Shown here: positions 10,807 through 22,939 of the stretch, one piece after another | Layout of the letters: the number at the start of each line of letters is the position of its first letter | Position numbering within the stretch: the first letter of the stretch is position 1 | Source: Phyllostachys edulis | Taxonomy: Eukaryota; Streptophyta; Magnoliopsida; Poales; Poaceae | Length of the DNA stretch: 64,000 nucleotides | NCBI GenBank assembly: GCA_036346405.1 | Contig: CM070561.1 | Span: 34,885,958-34,949,957 of the forward strand | Reading direction: 5' to 3' | Notes under the pieces: model-generated | Database searches by the model: none | What the model was told of the DNA's origin: nothing | The model's input: the letters and a program-made list of their open reading frames with translations, nothing else | Position numbers and translations under genes: made by a program

Positions 10807-11620
10807 CCAACCCATAGGGATAAATTACCCCTAACTCACTCCTCAAGGTGGCAAACCTTGTTAGGTCTAAAGGCTTGGTGAGGATATCAGCTAACTGAGC
10901 CTCGGACTCCACAAAATGCAGCACAATATCACCCTTCTCAGCATGGTCTCTAAGGAAGTGATAGCGAATATCTATGTGCTTGGTCCTAGAATGTTGCACT
11001 GGGTTTTTAGTAATGTTAATAGTAGAAGTGTTATCACAGAAAAGAGGAACACTAGCAAAGTTTAACCCAAAGTCCTTAAGAGTGGACACCATCCACAAAA
11101 TCTAACTACAACAACTAGCAGCAGCTACATATTCAGCTTCAGTAGTGGATTGTGCAACAGAAGACTGCTTCCTAGAAGACCAAGAGACAAGAGAAGTGCC
11201 TAAGAAATGACAAGTGCTAGAGGTACTCTTCCTATCTAGCCGACAACCCGCAAAATCAGAATCAGAAAACCCCCGAATGGACAACGAAGAGGAGCAGGAA
11301 TACCAAATGCCAAACTGGAGGGTAGAGTGTAAATACCTGAAGATGCGCTTAACGGCTTGGCGATGTGAAGTCCTCGGAGACGCCTGAAACCTCGCATGAG
11401 GCGGGCGCATCAAGTGGATGTCCGGTCTTTAGGCCGTCAGGTACAGAAGAGAGCCGATCATGCTGCGGTACTCGCGTTGATCCATGGCTTCTCCTTCCTC
11501 ATCTGGATCCAGAGCAGTCGAAGTCACCATGGGAGTGGCGATCGGCTTGCAGTCACCCATCTCGAAGCGTTTGAGTAGATCCTTGGTGTACTTCGTCTGA
11601 TGGATGAAGATCCCTTCCTA
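10802..11620 (-). pseudogene. Copia RNase H domain (broken)
   Basis: Frames at 11413-11102 and 11098-10802 together give a full copia RNase H. They carry FSDSDFAGCRLDRKSTS (first catalytic Asp region), VSWSSRKQSSVAQSTTEAEY (the catalytic Glu in TEAEY), CDNTSTINITKNPVQHSRTK and HIDIRYHFLRDHAEKGDI, ending with DILTKPLD near the polypurine tract. An in-frame TAG (11102-11104) separates them where the family usually has Gln. Another stop near 11433 interrupts the linker from RT, and the sequence around 11395-11415 (MRPPHARF) is scrambled. This part of the polyprotein cannot give a full product. Confidence 0.9.
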
Positions 11621-12350
11621 GCATTGCTTGATTTGAAGCCCTAGAAAGTAGTTGAGTTCGCCCATCATACTCATCTCAAATTCCCTAGACATGGTCTCAG
11701 AAAAACTGGAAACAAGAGCATGAGAGGAACCACCAAAGATAATATCATCCACGTAAATCTGAACAAGCAGGAAGTCATTGCCATGCCTAAGAATGAAAAG
11801 AGTCTTATCAACTTTTCCCATTTCAAAATCATTCTTAAGCAAGAAGGTCTTAAGTCTATCATACCAGGCTCTAGGGGCTTGCTTAAGACCATACAAGACT
11901 TTGGATCGCTTAAAAACATGATCATGGTGCTTGGGATTCTCAAAACCAGGGGGTTGTCTAACATACACTTCCTACTCTATAAAACCATTTAAAAAGGCAC
12001 TCTTAACATCCATTTGATGCAACCTAAAACCTTTAGATGTAGCAAATGCAAGCAAGATGCGAATGGCTTCTAGTCTAGCAACAGGAGCGAAGGTCTCATC
12101 AAAATCTAACCCCTTAACCTGGCTAAAACCTTGAGCTACCAACCTAGCCTTGTTTCTAACCACAGAACCATCCTCATTTTGCTTATTTTTGAAAACCCAA
12201 CGAGTTCCTATTACATTATGGCCGCTAGGAGGTTCTACAAGGTTCCAGACTTTATTTCTTTCAAAATTCTCTAACTCCTCATGCATGGCATTGACCCAGC
12301 TAGAATCAGATAAAGCATGTGATATATCGCGGGGTTCAAAAGAAGCTACA
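11618..12350 (-). pseudogene. Copia reverse transcriptase domain (broken)
   Basis: The domain begins near RNKVWNLVEPPSGHNVIGTR, followed by WVFKNKQNEDGSVVRNKARL, VAQGFSQ and MDVKSAFLNGFIE. After an in-frame TAG at 11972-11974 it resumes with VYVRQPPGFENPKHHDHVFK, LYGLKQAPRAWYDRL and the catalytic box QIYVDDIIFG (about 11740). It ends in GELNYFLGLQIKQ before a second TAG at 11618-11620. The two Asp residues of YVDD are intact, so loss of function comes from the stops. Motif order and wording place it in the SIRE/Maximus-like group of plant Ty1/copia. Confidence 0.93.
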
Positions 12351-12926
12351 AATGCAAAGTGAGAGAAAAGACTCGGATCATGATACTTGGAGCGAGTGAC
12401 TCGCTCATGAAGATTACCAATTATCTGATCCGGAGGGTGTTGCTTCTGAATGTGCAGTGGAGCGCCTGGGGGAGATAGCATCTCCTCAACCTCCGCAGGT
12501 ACTACTGATGAAGAAGATACAACAGGAGTCTCAATTGGAGGTGAAGAAGTCATCGCAGGTTCTGGAGCTTGGACAGGAGCATCAGCAAAAGGTGGAGGAG
12601 CAGCATCGAAATCATCCTCTTCTTCTTCTTCAACAAAAATACTCTCACACCGTAAGTCACCAAACATCGGATCTAGCTCCAAGGCTAGTCTCATCAAAAG
12701 TGACATTGCATGTCTCCTGGACAATGTTAGTTTCAACATTAAAAACCCAAAAACCCCTCGAATGAGCAGGATAACCGAAAAATAAACCATCACAAGTCCT
12801 TGATTCAAATTTATCTAGGTTCCTTGTCTTAAGAATAAAACACTTTGATCCAAAGACTCGAAAGTGAGAGACAGAGGGTTTTCTACCAAAACGAAGCTCA
12901 TAAGAAGTCTTGCCCAAAGACGGTCT
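12351..12926 (-). pseudogene. Integrase C-terminal part and acidic linker
   Basis: On the minus strand, GKTSYELRFGRKPSVSHFRV and FGSKCFILKTRNLDKFESRT (12917-12800) are the conserved copia segment after the integrase core. They are followed by the acidic/Pro-rich linker (EEEEEDDFDAAPPPFADAPV, then PPIETPVVSSSSVVPAEVEE) that bridges to RT. A frameshift near 12760 splits the two parts. Confidence 0.85.
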
Positions 12927-13560
12927 CTAGAAGACACGGTTTGAAATATGGCAAGTTGTAGCAATAGCTTCGGCCGAAAACTTCCTCGGTGTGCTATACT
13001 CATCTAGCATCGTCCTACCCATCTCGACTAAGGTCCTGTTCTTCCTTTCCACAATGCTATTTTGTTGAGGGATGTGTGGAGAAGAGAACTGATGCTCAAT
13101 ATCGCGCTCAGCACAAAAGGAGGCAAAAGAAGCATTCTTGAACTCTGTGCCATTGTCACTACGAATCGCTCTCAAGGCACCAGGAAGTTCAGAAGCCAAA
13201 CGAAGAACAAGATCATGATAATGATCAAAAGCCTCATCCTTCGAAGCAAGAAAGAACACCCAAGAGTATCTCGAAAAATCATCAACTATGACAAGGATAT
13301 ACCATTTGCCACTGACTGACCGAACCCTAGCAGGACCAACAGTATCCATGTGAAGCAACTGTCATGGTCTGTCAGTCATGATCATAGTCAATGAAGGGTG
13401 TGAGGCGGCAACTTGCTTGCCATGCCTACAAGGCGCACATACAGCATCCTTGACGGCTTTGAGTTTAGGCAAATCCCTCATGAGATCAAGGCCGCTAACT
13501 CGCGTCAGATGATCAAAACCAATGTGCCCCAAACGTCGGTGTTAAGACCAGATATCAGAA
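12927..13560 (-). pseudogene. Copia integrase: zinc-binding region and catalytic core
   Basis: The N-terminal region reads HRRLGHIGFDHLTRVSG, followed by the second half of the HHCC zinc site, CAPCRHGKQ. The catalytic triad is visible: Asp in LLHMDTVGPARVRS, Asp in AIRSDNGTEFKNASF and Glu in SIVERKNRTLVEMGR. The stretch WYILVIVDDFSRYSWVFF is the usual intervening beta region. Two stops (near 13548, where the family has Trp before HRR, and near 13365) interrupt the lead-in, while the core itself (13358-12927) is open. Confidence 0.92.
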
Positions 13561-13960
13561 GAAGATGCAATTAAACATTTGAGAGATCCAGTAAGAGATT
13601 CAGAAAAAATCAGCTCCAAAAATTCTACTAACTCTAGAAATCCCAAAAACAAGCTCACCGGCAGAATCAAGCACACAACAGGTATTTTTCTTAAAACGAG
13701 TTCCGTAGCCATCATCAAGGAGCTACGAAACAGAAAGCAAGTTGTACCTTAGCTTGTCCACAAGGGCGACATCCTTCAAGATGAATCTGTCATTCACCTT
13801 GATTGATCCTGTTCCTTCAATTCGGCCTTGAGTATCATCTCCAAAGGTGATGAAGTCATCACTCGTCGACCACGTGAAGGAAGTGAACCATCTTGAGTCT
13901 CCGGTCATGTGGCGTGAACAGCCAGAGTCGATGAGCCACGTGTTCTTCCTCCTTTTGCGG
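13561..13960 (-). pseudogene. Copia aspartic protease
   Basis: The sequence WLIDSGCSRHMTGDSRWF (about 13895) contains the catalytic DSG triad. It is followed by FGDDTQGRIEGTGSIKVNDR and DVALVDKLRYNLLSVS. The frame is open over 13908-13723. It lies, as expected for copia, between gag and integrase. Confidence 0.9.
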
Positions 13961-14725
13961 CAATCCTAAAAAATCAAGGCACAAAAGAATGATGTGTCTC
14001 AATACTAGGGTTAGTTAAAAGCGACTTGGGAACCCAGTACTGAGACACACGTTTGCGAGTAGTATGCAAAGCAGAAGTGCTATCCTTGATTTTATTAGGA
14101 GTTCTATTATGACCAATGGTTACTTTAACATGAGAAGCATCCTGTCTAGGAACATGATGAGCATGTGAAACAAATCCTAGTCCAGGTTTCTTATTTTCTA
14201 AGTGACCATGTCTCATAAAAGCTCTAGGTTGATGAGATGAAATTCTAGCAATATTTCTCCTAGCATTTTTCAACCTATGCCAACAGAACTCTACCAAATG
14301 TCCACTCTTCTTGCAATAGGTGCAATGGTATTTGGTACCACTGGGAGAAGTACCTTTTGCCTCAAAAGAAGGTTGGACAAACCCTGCAGATTTAAAAATA
14401 ATTTTTGCAAGTTGGGTTTTGAATTCAACTAAGCCATTTTTCAAGACCTGAATGACATTAGGCTTGGATGTGTCCTGGGCAGAGTTGTATCCTAAACCTT
14501 GCTTCTTATAAGGAGTTTTAGACGTGTCCAGAATCATATTTAACAGTTTCTTACCTTTAGAAAAAAATTTCTAGTGTGTCCTTAAGGTAAGCATTTTCTT
14601 TTCCAAAGTTAACACATGATTCACAAGTCCTGGCCTTAATGGCTCTAGCATGTTTCTCCTTAAGATGAGCAACTTCAAGCTTATAGGCTACACACGAGGC
14701 ACAAGATGTAGACTCAATTGTGTCC
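13961..14725 (-). pseudogene. Second CCHC zinc-knuckle region of gag-pol
   Basis: Frame 14537-13974 contains CTYCKKSGHLVEFC, a Cys-X2-Cys-X4-His-X4-Cys knuckle, preceded by low-complexity linker and followed by a basic, His-rich stretch leading into the protease. A second knuckle far downstream of the first one is typical of SIRE-like copia gag. Frameshifts separate it from the flanking frames. Confidence 0.8.
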
Positions 14726-16270
14726 TTAAGCTTGGCATATATTAGCTCTAAATGCTCCTAAAATGTCCTTAACTTCATGTTCACGTTCTATGCAGAAAGA
14801 GCAAAAGCTAGATTTAACATTACCAGAAGCATCCAACTTGCTAGACTCTAAGCATTTTTCACAGGGAGCAGATTTAACATCAATTAGCTTAGTCCTAGTA
14901 TTTTCAGGTTGATGCAAAGAAATATCATGAGCAGATTGCAGTTTAGCAAATTCAGAATATAAAGCATGGCGAGAGGAACGTTCATCAGATTCAAGAGTCT
15001 TAGCATTTGTAAGTTCTAATGTCAAATTATCTACTTGTGACTCTAAGTCCTTGTTCCTAGCCATGGTAAACTCTAAGGCCTTATCCTAACTCATGAGTTG
15101 CTCAAACATGCCGTCGCATTTAGCAGAAAGAACATCATAGGAGGGAGGTATCTTATCGTTGTCATTGATGTCGACGATGTCGGCCATGAAGCACATGCCG
15201 GTAAGGTCCTTGGCCTTCCCTTTCTTGTCTTGAGGGAGCTCCTCCTCCTTGTCCTCCTCGCTTCCGGAGTCCACATCACTCATGGATTGCTCTCCAAAAG
15301 CGGCAAGGACCCGGTGAGCGGCCTTCATGAGCTTGGCAGCATTGTACTTGGGCTTATTCCCTTGAGGCTTCTTCCAAGCTGGCTTTTCCTCCTTGTGGTT
15401 GCTCTTACCTTTCAGTTTGGAGCAGTTTGCCCGGATATGATATAGCTCTCCACACTCATAGCACGTCATAGGGCCACCTCTCTTCTTGTTTCTAACATTG
15501 TTATATGCTCGTGTGACTTTCTTGACTAAAAGAGCTAAATCAGCCTCAGGAAGACTCTCAAACTCTTCTCCTTGAACAGCAGATAAACACGCAAGAGAAA
15601 AGCTAGAAGAAGACCCAGAAGAACCATTAGGAGTCCCTTTGAGAGGATCAGCCACCAAAGCCATGTTATCCTTCTTAGGAAGACTACCTCTCTTGATCTC
15701 ATGAGTTTTGAGCTTGCTATAAAGCAGCTCCAAAGTGAGAATAGAGATATCAACATTCTCCTTAATGACAGTAGCCATGATCTCCCACTCCTTGGTGTTG
15801 ATTGCAGCCAAGAGGTAGGTGGCATTCTCAGATTGAGAGTACTTAATGTCAACAGCTCTTGTCTGATTGATCACCTTGTTAAAGAGAGTAAAAACATCAT
15901 TGATGCTCTCACCAGGATGCATCTCGAATTTGTTATACTCTCGCTTATAGACCGTATGGCGCACTTGCTTGACCTGGGACGATCTCTCATTGTAAGTTTC
16001 GAGGGTGTGCCAAATCTCATATGTGGTCTCAAGGTTGCAAATCCTACCGTACTCCTGTCTACCAAGCCCAACATATAGGAGATTCTTACCTTATGGTTGT
16101 TTGCCAAGAGGGTCACTGAAGCCGTGAAGCAACCTCGAGCAAAAGCAGCGAGCTCGAACAACCTCCCATATAGCTTGTCCTTCGTTCTGAAGGAAGACTC
16201 GCATGCGATTCTTCCAATAGGCATAGTCGAGCCCATCGAAGATATACGGCTTGGTCGAGTACTTATCCAT
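14726..16270 (-). pseudogene. Copia gag polyprotein (broken)
   Basis: Start chosen at the ATG at 16270, MDKYSTKPYIFDGLDYAYWK, the usual opening of SIRE-like gag. It continues with RMRVFLQNEGQAIWEVV, then breaks (frameshift near 16200) and resumes as TYNERSSQVKQVRHTVYKRE, FEMHPGESINDVFTLFNKVI and so on, the retrotransposon gag core. A zinc knuckle CYECGELYHIRANC lies at about 15440. An acidic segment (DSGSEEDKEEELPQDKKGKA) and a coiled-coil part (NKDLESQVDNLTLELTNAKT, near 15050) follow. It would form the virus-like particle of the element; frame breaks make it inactive. Confidence 0.88.
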
Positions 16271-16310
16271 CGCCAAGTTCAGTGACAAGTTAAGATCAAG
16301 ATTGAACTAA

Positions 16311-16328
16311 CCGGGCTCTGATACTACT
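16311..16328 (-). other. tRNA-Met-type primer-binding site
   Basis: The minus strand reads AGTAGTATCAGAGCCCGG directly inside the LTR end. It differs by one base from the usual copia TGGTATCAGAGC initiator-tRNA site. It confirms the minus orientation and marks the LTR at 16329-17862 as the 5' LTR. Confidence 0.85.
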
Positions 16329-17862
16329 TGTTGGACCGAAAAGACGACTAGAGGGGGTGAATAGGAGCACACTCACTTTTTCACTTTGATCGGATTCAAC
16401 ACGAATCTCACTCCAATAGCTATGAAAGCTATGAAGATCAATAAACAAGTATAGCAGAAGACTTGTATTGACTCCAAACCAAAACCCCAAAGAAAAAGAC
16501 CAAAAACCAAAACCCTAATCCAAAGGACGGTCTGACCAACGGCCAAAGTGCGGACTAACCTCAGGCAAAAGCTCGGACTAATCTTAGGCCGGACTAACCT
16601 TAGGCAAAAGCTTGGACTAACCTCAGGCACGATGAACAACACAAACAGCCCGAAAACTAAAACTCAAATCGGTCTAACTTTTGATCCGTAAGGCCAAACT
16701 CTACGAAATTTGAGACACACCTTCTCTAAGATATTAGGAACCTATTCCAATCAAAGATCATAGAGATACAAGCCAAAGTTTCTATCTTTTTTAGTTTGAA
16801 CGAAGTGTGCTCCAAAACCGAGCCAAAATCGAAATATGATCTAGAGACTTGCTTGTGGGTGATTGATGATTAAGATGATTTTAGATGGGTTCCCACATGT
16901 CACAGCAAGTTAGATCAAGACAAGAAACCAAGCAAAAACTCGCGGGTCAAAGAAAGACCACAAATCACCAAATAGAGAGAAAGAAAGCAAATAGACTTAT
17001 CTTTGAGAGAACTTTCTCTGGATTGATTTGATATGGTATTGGTTTACGGCCACTCCATCAATGGAGGACAAAGACTCAATACATGAGCACGAAATCGAAT
17101 CCAACTCTTTAGAACCCTAACATCTACTAATCCTCTCCCTAAGCAAACTAGGGTTTCAAAACAATGAAAGGGTTGAAGGGGGTGCAGCCACCTCCCTCCT
17201 CTATTTATAGTGGAGGCTTAGACCTTCTAGAAACATTAACTCTAATGGGCTCCCGTTAAGGCCCACACACAAACGGGTCACATACGCATGCATTTTAAGG
17301 CGCTGTCTTCATCTCCTCTTGACCTAATCCGCTTCTTTACGCACCGACTTGCGCCGCGGGTTGGCAAAAGGTCACTAAGGCGGTATTTGGTAAAATTACC
17401 AAAATACCCCTTCTTGATCTTTTTGCAAAGACCGAGTCCCATCTTCGTGAAGCACCTCCCATGCTTCGCCATGTGTAGGTTGATCCAGCGGCTCTCATCA
17501 TGTCGGCAAGTCTCTCCCATCCGGCTCCCACCGAAACCACCATGGCACTTGCACCAACACCCACGCCGCTTGATCCAACCCGTCGCACTGAACCGCCCGT
17601 TCGGTCACCTTTGTCCCTTTTGCGCCATGATTGACTCCATTGACCTCATCCGGCATCCCCGATTGTTCTGGACCTCAGCTCTCCAAGCTTAGTCCCGATC
17701 ATCCTCACCGTTGACTGTCATTGACCTCAAAGCAACCTGCACAACAATAGACAAAGAAATCGATTCCGGGGACATGTTCTTTGCAACTTGACTCACGTTA
17801 GTCAAAATATGCATCATGCAACACATATGCCATGAAACCCATGAACTTGACCTAACCCAACA
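16329..17862 (-). mobile_element. 5' LTR of the SIRE-like copia element (1,534 bp)
   Basis: The ends are inverted copies of each other: TGTTGG at 16329 and CCAACA at 17862. The left end abuts the primer-binding site. On the minus strand a TATA box (CTATAAATAG, 17201-17210) lies inside, as expected for an LTR promoter. It carries the short repeats at 16551-16630 and a GC-rich part (17290-17690) whose open frames do not resemble known proteins. The partner 3' LTR is missing at the other end. Confidence 0.85.
16551..16630. repeat. Short LTR-internal repeats, CGGACTAACCTCAGGCAAAAG
   Basis: Four imperfect copies of CGGACTAACCTTAGGC (some extended with AAAAGCTT) follow one another with spacing of about 16-26 bp. 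They resemble the 'GGTCTGACC' word at 16529 and the related words at 17923-17958 just outside the LTR. Confidence 0.65.
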
Positions 17863-18119
17863 CTCATCACCACTTATGGCTGATGATCAACAAGAACACA
17901 GTCAGACTGCCATTGAAAGACCAGTCTGATCGCGTGCCCAACGCCGGTCTGACCGCATAAGCCCTGATAGCATTCCAAACTTCGACGAAAATGTGTGTTT
18001 CGACAAACCTTTAACAACATTGCCAATTGTAATATCATCCTAAGATCATGAGCATATCCCCATGATATTGACAGAAACACATAACATTTCTTATCTATGT
18101 TTGTTCAGATCTTCGTATT
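17863..18119. other. Unassigned flank of the copia LTR
   Basis: No gene is seen. The segment holds CCAGTCTGATCGCGTGCC and GCCGGTCTGACCGC words of the same style as the neighbouring LTR. It could be a remnant of another copy or an older variant of the LTR edge. Confidence 0.3.
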
Positions 18120-19614
18120 TGGTTCTTGAGTTAAACTTTGTCTATTTCAAATGATTTTTGGTCTGGACAAGTGATTGATAGTGTAGGTGCCTTCGTGCAC
18201 AAGACTAGAGTATTGTGGTAGTCTTGTTCGGATCGTTGAGGACCGAGCCATGGGCTATCATTCCAAGTAGCTATCATAGTACCGCACGCCGGGTTGGGAG
18301 CCAGCTTGGTCAAGTAAGGGGAGGATTTTATTGGGTTAAGTCCCAGGTGGTGTGAGGACATTTGTGTTCAATCATCTGTTCGTAGGATCTGATGCAATTT
18401 TCTATAATGTGGATGGGAGTACACTTTTTGTTTGTTTACATTGTATCGGTATCTCCAACACAACTTGCGAGCCGCTTAGCAAGCTCTATCAGTAGCTTGT
18501 ACTAAGTTTGGGATTCATCTCGCAAGGGGCACTCATCTCAATAGGGTTATCTTGCTGAAAAGTACCGAATCTCGATTTCCCCGGCCGGCATACCTTAAGA
18601 AGTGTGTCATTATCCAGAGGCTTACGAGCTAATCGAGTCGTGTAGGTAAAGTAGTACTCCCCTGCAGGGATTAATCTATTTGAATAGCTGTGTCCACGGT
18701 TACGGACAACCACTTAGTTTGGGAGACGTCATCATTAGACTCTGATTAAACTTTGATGAGGGCAACAACTCGGTTTCAGCATGAATGGGTATTCATGTAA
18801 AGTTTTGTTTACCAAAGTGGGCTGCCACTTTGGTATTGTTTGAGCTATATATGTATCACTATTATTCATATTTCTTTGGTTAAAAATCTATTTGTTAAAT
18901 GGCAATTTCAAACAAGTATGTGTATGATGAAAAGTTATGCGGTTTATGCAAAACTAAGCTACTAAAGCCTCTCTTTTGGACAGCCACTAACATGTATACT
19001 TTTATTTGTGTAAGTCTTGCGAGTACAACTTTGTACTTAATCCGGATATCTTCTTGCTCAGGTGAGAATGATGTTACACTTGATCAATTCGTTAGCGCTG
19101 ATTCGGCGACGCAAACAAATAGTGTTGTTTCTAACTCCCAGTTGGTTGCCTTGGGTTTTGGGCACACCTTATGGGATCTTTTGGTTTATTTAGTTCATTT
19201 CTGCTGCGTACTTGTTTAATACTTTGAATTTGGCCGGTCGACCGCTTTTGTAATAGTTGTATACTTAAGTCCTATGTTGTATGACTTTTGATATATCTTT
19301 GTATGACTGTTGTATGTCTATGATTGACATTGATGAGGGTATGTGTGTATTGGTTGTTAATCTTGGGAGCCAACATGGGGCACATACCGCTGTTTTTAAA
19401 TCCATTTTAATTCATTTAATAGTGGACTTGGGCTGTTGGAGAACCGGCTACTATGTAGTACCTGCAGTGGAGCGGTATGCATGATCATCGTCGCTCTAGC
19501 TTAGCCGAGTCCTCCTACTTAAATGAAGTTAAGTTGAATTTCATTTCTTTGAAGCCTAGAGTTATTTTCCTAAGACTGAGAAGGCCTTGGTTTTACAAAA
19601 ATAACCCAGGGGTC
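18120..19614 (+). mobile_element. Diverged gypsy-type LTR remnant
   Basis: The order of short conserved words follows the large LTRs at 43114-54437: a '...GCAC...TTGAGGACCGAGC' block, a 'GTAGGTAAAGTAGTACTCCC' block (compare GTGGGTAAAGCTGTACAAAC), then 'ATCTATTTGAATAGCTGTGT' (compare ATCTATTCGAATAGCTATGT) and 'GAATGGGTATTCATG'. This is distant homology in the plus orientation. No reading frame is conserved. The right end runs into the older Tat-like LTR at 19615. Confidence 0.45.
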
Positions 19615-19709
19615 CTCACACAGTAGTTAATATACAATGTTTCTTCGGGATACCTGCACGTATTAAGCCTGTGTCCTTGACGTAACAGCAAGGCGACGTG
19701 GGGTGTAGT
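19615..19709 (+). mobile_element. Left piece of a Tat-like gypsy LTR, split by a solo LTR
   Basis: AGTTAATATACAATG...CCTGTGTCCTTGACGTAACAG matches the middle of the LTR at 9106-9868 (CAGTTAATATATGCAATT...CCTCTGTCCTTGATGTAACTG). The match breaks at 19709 and resumes at 22940, so the 3.2-kb solo LTR was inserted here. The upstream third of this LTR is missing. Confidence 0.7.
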
Positions 19710-21251
19710 TGTCTGACCCGGGAGTAACACCCCAAATCCTCTATACATTTTTGAACTAGTCCCATGATCAGTAGCTAGTTCACACAGTAAATAGATATAG
19801 TAACATCCATAAATCACACAACTTTATTAATAATTAACAGAGTTTATTACAAGAAAAGCTTACAAGCCAACAATAAAGAACACAGTGAAAGACGAAGAAG
19901 TAGTAGAGTCCAGCTGATCTGCAACAGGCAATCGACTGGGGTAGCGGCCTAGTCGTCGAGATCCACACCGGTGGCAAAGTCCTTCTCCTCTGAAATTTAT
20001 TTGCATAAAGTAAGGATGAGCACAACTACCGTGCTCGTAAGTTACACCCAATAACAGAGTTAATGCATGTATGGATGTAACAAAGGATGGCTTATAGGGT
20101 TATTTGTGCAAAAGCAATATTTGACAAGTTAAATACAATACTAAGTTCAAAAGCTCAAATTTTACAATAACTAAAATTGAGTTTTAGCTGAATTAATAAA
20201 GCTAGTGTAGGCACCAACCTAACACCAACATAAACATGGGCACCAACCCAGGGCTTCAACCCATAATTTTTTTCATGGACACCCATCCATGTCAAAACTG
20301 TTTTACAAAATCATTTTGAAATCCAAAACCAAAGTCTAACTTTGAGTGGCTTTGCCAAGTATGTCCATGACCATGGACACAGCTATTCGAATAGTTTTAT
20401 ACTCTGCAGAGGTTATACAGCTTTACCCACATGACATGAATTCTCTAGTTTGTTTGGCATTCATCGATACCACCGCTCACTACCTTAGGTAAGCAGCCTA
20501 GAGCACATGTCAAGGCCTTTACAATGTGCCATTCCACCGCAGTCCCCCTCGCTAAGGTTTCACTCCCTTTGGGCTGCAACCCACAGGATTTGAGCCCCCT
20601 CTTGTGCCAGGTGGGACTAACGTAGGTCATAACATGACTACCCACCACATCTGAAGGGAACGACCACGGTGGAACTTTGCAAATTAGTTGGCCAAGTCCC
20701 CTCCCCATACTTAGGACATGTGGTGGTATGATGTGGCTTAGCAAGATGCAGCTCGAAGACTAGTCCTTAATTGACTTGGGCGACTTTCAAAACAACCCTT
20801 GGGCCTCGATCATAGAAATGACTCGATCCCGTGCATCTACATGGACCATCCAAACAACCATTTCGCCTAAGTACAAACCATCATTTTATTTAATTTTCCA
20901 AAGCATTTGTAAACTTCCATAACACACCAATACTATGGATACAATTTAAACAACATTTGATTTTTGGCTGAAATTCCCCAAATCAAACATTTTTGGTCTA
21001 AGCATGGCTAAGCATAATTTTTGATAAAAAGTTCTAGTTCATACTATTGCATAAACTAGATTTTCATATAAGGTGTCAAGGTAGGTTTATTTCAATATCA
21101 AGATTGGCAGTACAAAGGATTTAGGCATAACTACAATTTAAAACATGTATTTAAATTACATTGAATAGAAATAAGCATGCCATAATAATTTAAAACAGAA
21201 TTTAAATAATTTTAAATAATGAGATCAAATATGATCAAATATGTAACTTGC

Positions 21252-21314
21252 CTTGCTTAATTAGATGTTGTTCTCAAACGGTGTCAAAATCTGACTCTCC
21301 GAAGTTGTCGAAAT
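21252..21314 (-). other. Conserved 63-bp exon-like block in solo LTR
   Basis: On the minus strand, TTTTCACGTATAG (acceptor-like) precedes the block, which begins ATTTCGACAACTTCGGAGAG and ends ...AAG before a GCAAGT donor-like word. The same arrangement occurs in three other LTRs (44864-44926, 50128-50190, 52855-52914). The encoded peptide is acidic (FDNFGESDFDTV then stop). Confidence 0.45.
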
Positions 21315-22099
21315 CTATACGTGAAAATAAGCTAAATTCAAATAAAGATTCAAATGAACTCCAAATTAAATAATTTTGGTTTAGTTAGCTAGATCTTGAA
21401 TTTATATGAATTTAGAAATTTGAATCGACGAAATCGGAGTTCGTATGAAGGAGAACGAACCCCGAGAAGTTTACAATTCACATAAAATGATGAAATTAGA
21501 ATTTCTTAGAATTATTGGAATTATTTTTCTGAAGGAAAATCAGAATAAATGACATTAGCAGCCGATTCAATGACAGGTGGGCCTGGTCTTGACATGTGGG
21601 CGCTGACAAGGCAGGTCTTGCCGGCGTGGCGCCAACGTGGCGTGATGTGGCAGTGACGTGGCGCTGCCACGTCACCTTGGCACTGGCGGCGGCTCGGCCG
21701 TGAGCTTGTCAGCGCTACGCGCCGCGGCGAGCTCCAGCGAGAGGCTCAACGCGAAGAGGGGAAGGTGGGGAACGTGTGGCTCACCACGGCGGCGGTTGGG
21801 CGCGAAGTGGTGGCCGGCGGCGAAGTGATTTGCGGCGGCGAGGTTCGGGTCTCCGGCGAAGTAGAGGTTCTAGTGGCTCTTGGGGCGAACGGTTGCGCGC
21901 ACGGGGTGGCGCAGGTAACGGCGATGCTGACGGTGGTGGAGAAGAGGCCAGGGCATCGCTGGTGGCACTGGAATTGAAGAAAATCCGAGCTTCGGCGGCG
22001 CGGGCGAGAACTCAAATACTCGGCGATTGAGAGGGAGAGAGAGAGAGAGGGGTCTTTGAAGGGTTTTGGTGAGGAGGAGGAGGCGCACCTCATGCTCCC

Positions 22100-22106
22100 T
22101 TTTATA
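22100..22106 (-). promoter_or_regulatory. LTR TATA box
   Basis: The minus strand reads CCCCTATAAAAGG at the start of the GC-rich block, the same relative place as the TATA boxes at 43976, 49222 and 52045 in the related LTRs. Confidence 0.6.
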
Positions 22107-22939
22107 GGGGCGGAGGGGGCCGGGAGAGGGAGATTGTGGGGTGGCGTCGGCGGCGGCCGTTACTAAATCCGGCGAAACGGGCGCGGAAAAAGGGGAAACG
22201 ATCGGGGTGAATGCAATGGGGAATGGGGGCTTGAATGTGTGCATTCACACGAGGAGTGGGTGCGAAATGGCAGCGATGTCGAGCTTTACGCCTGCGGCCA
22301 TGGCGGCGTCGGGCTTGGCCACGCGGAGAAGAAAGGGGAGGAGGAAGACAGATCGGTGGCAGGCCCCGCTGGCAACGAGAGAAGGCAAGGTAAGGGGGGT
22401 GCGTGGGGGGCGTGTTGGCCGTCAGATTTCAATCCGAAGCGGTTCTTGGTGACGGAAGGAATAGCTAATCAGGCGTCTTGAAAAAAAAAGATAATGGGTC
22501 AAGAAATTCGGCCCAAGAACTATTCTCGGAGTTTTAAATGATTTTACAACTAAAATAATTCTAGTAATTCAAAAAGGCTTTAAAAAATAGCAAATAAAAT
22601 CCAAAAATTCTAGAAAAATTCACAGAAATTCCTAAAGTTATTTTGGACTTAATAAAATTATTTCTAGCTTAAAGTTGGCTTTTAATTTTGCAAATAAATT
22701 ATTTTGGCTTTAAAATAATCAAAGGAAAGCTTTTAAAATTCCGAAAGTAATTAAATTTTTATTTTTCAACTTTAACTCAAATAAAACTTCAAAAATTTTA
22801 AATAAATTTTACTTTTGACTTTTAAAATCTCAGAAATTCAAATAAAGCAATCAAACTCTTTCAAATTTCGAAAATTCAATAAAATAATAACTTTATTAAT
22901 TTTTATTTTGGTAACAACACTTTGGGATGTTACAGTAGT

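Larger units (their letters stand above)
19710..22934 (-). mobile_element. Solo gypsy-type LTR, 3,225 bp, target duplication GTAGT
   Basis: The ends are TGTCTGACCC (19710) and GGGATGTTACA (22934), giving TG...CA. It is flanked by perfect 5-bp duplications GTAGT (19705-19709 and 22935-22939). No internal region or second LTR exists, so this is a solo LTR left by LTR-LTR recombination. It is the inverted-orientation relative of the solo LTR at 41404-41866/51665-54437. On the minus strand a TATA box (22106-22100), a GC-rich first part, and the conserved short exon-like block (21314-21252) can be placed. Confidence 0.9.

Noticed and set aside
19710..22934. GC-rich frames at 21746-22481 as a host gene
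   Set aside because: They lie inside a solo LTR with clear target duplications and correspond to the GC-rich block seen in the related LTRs.
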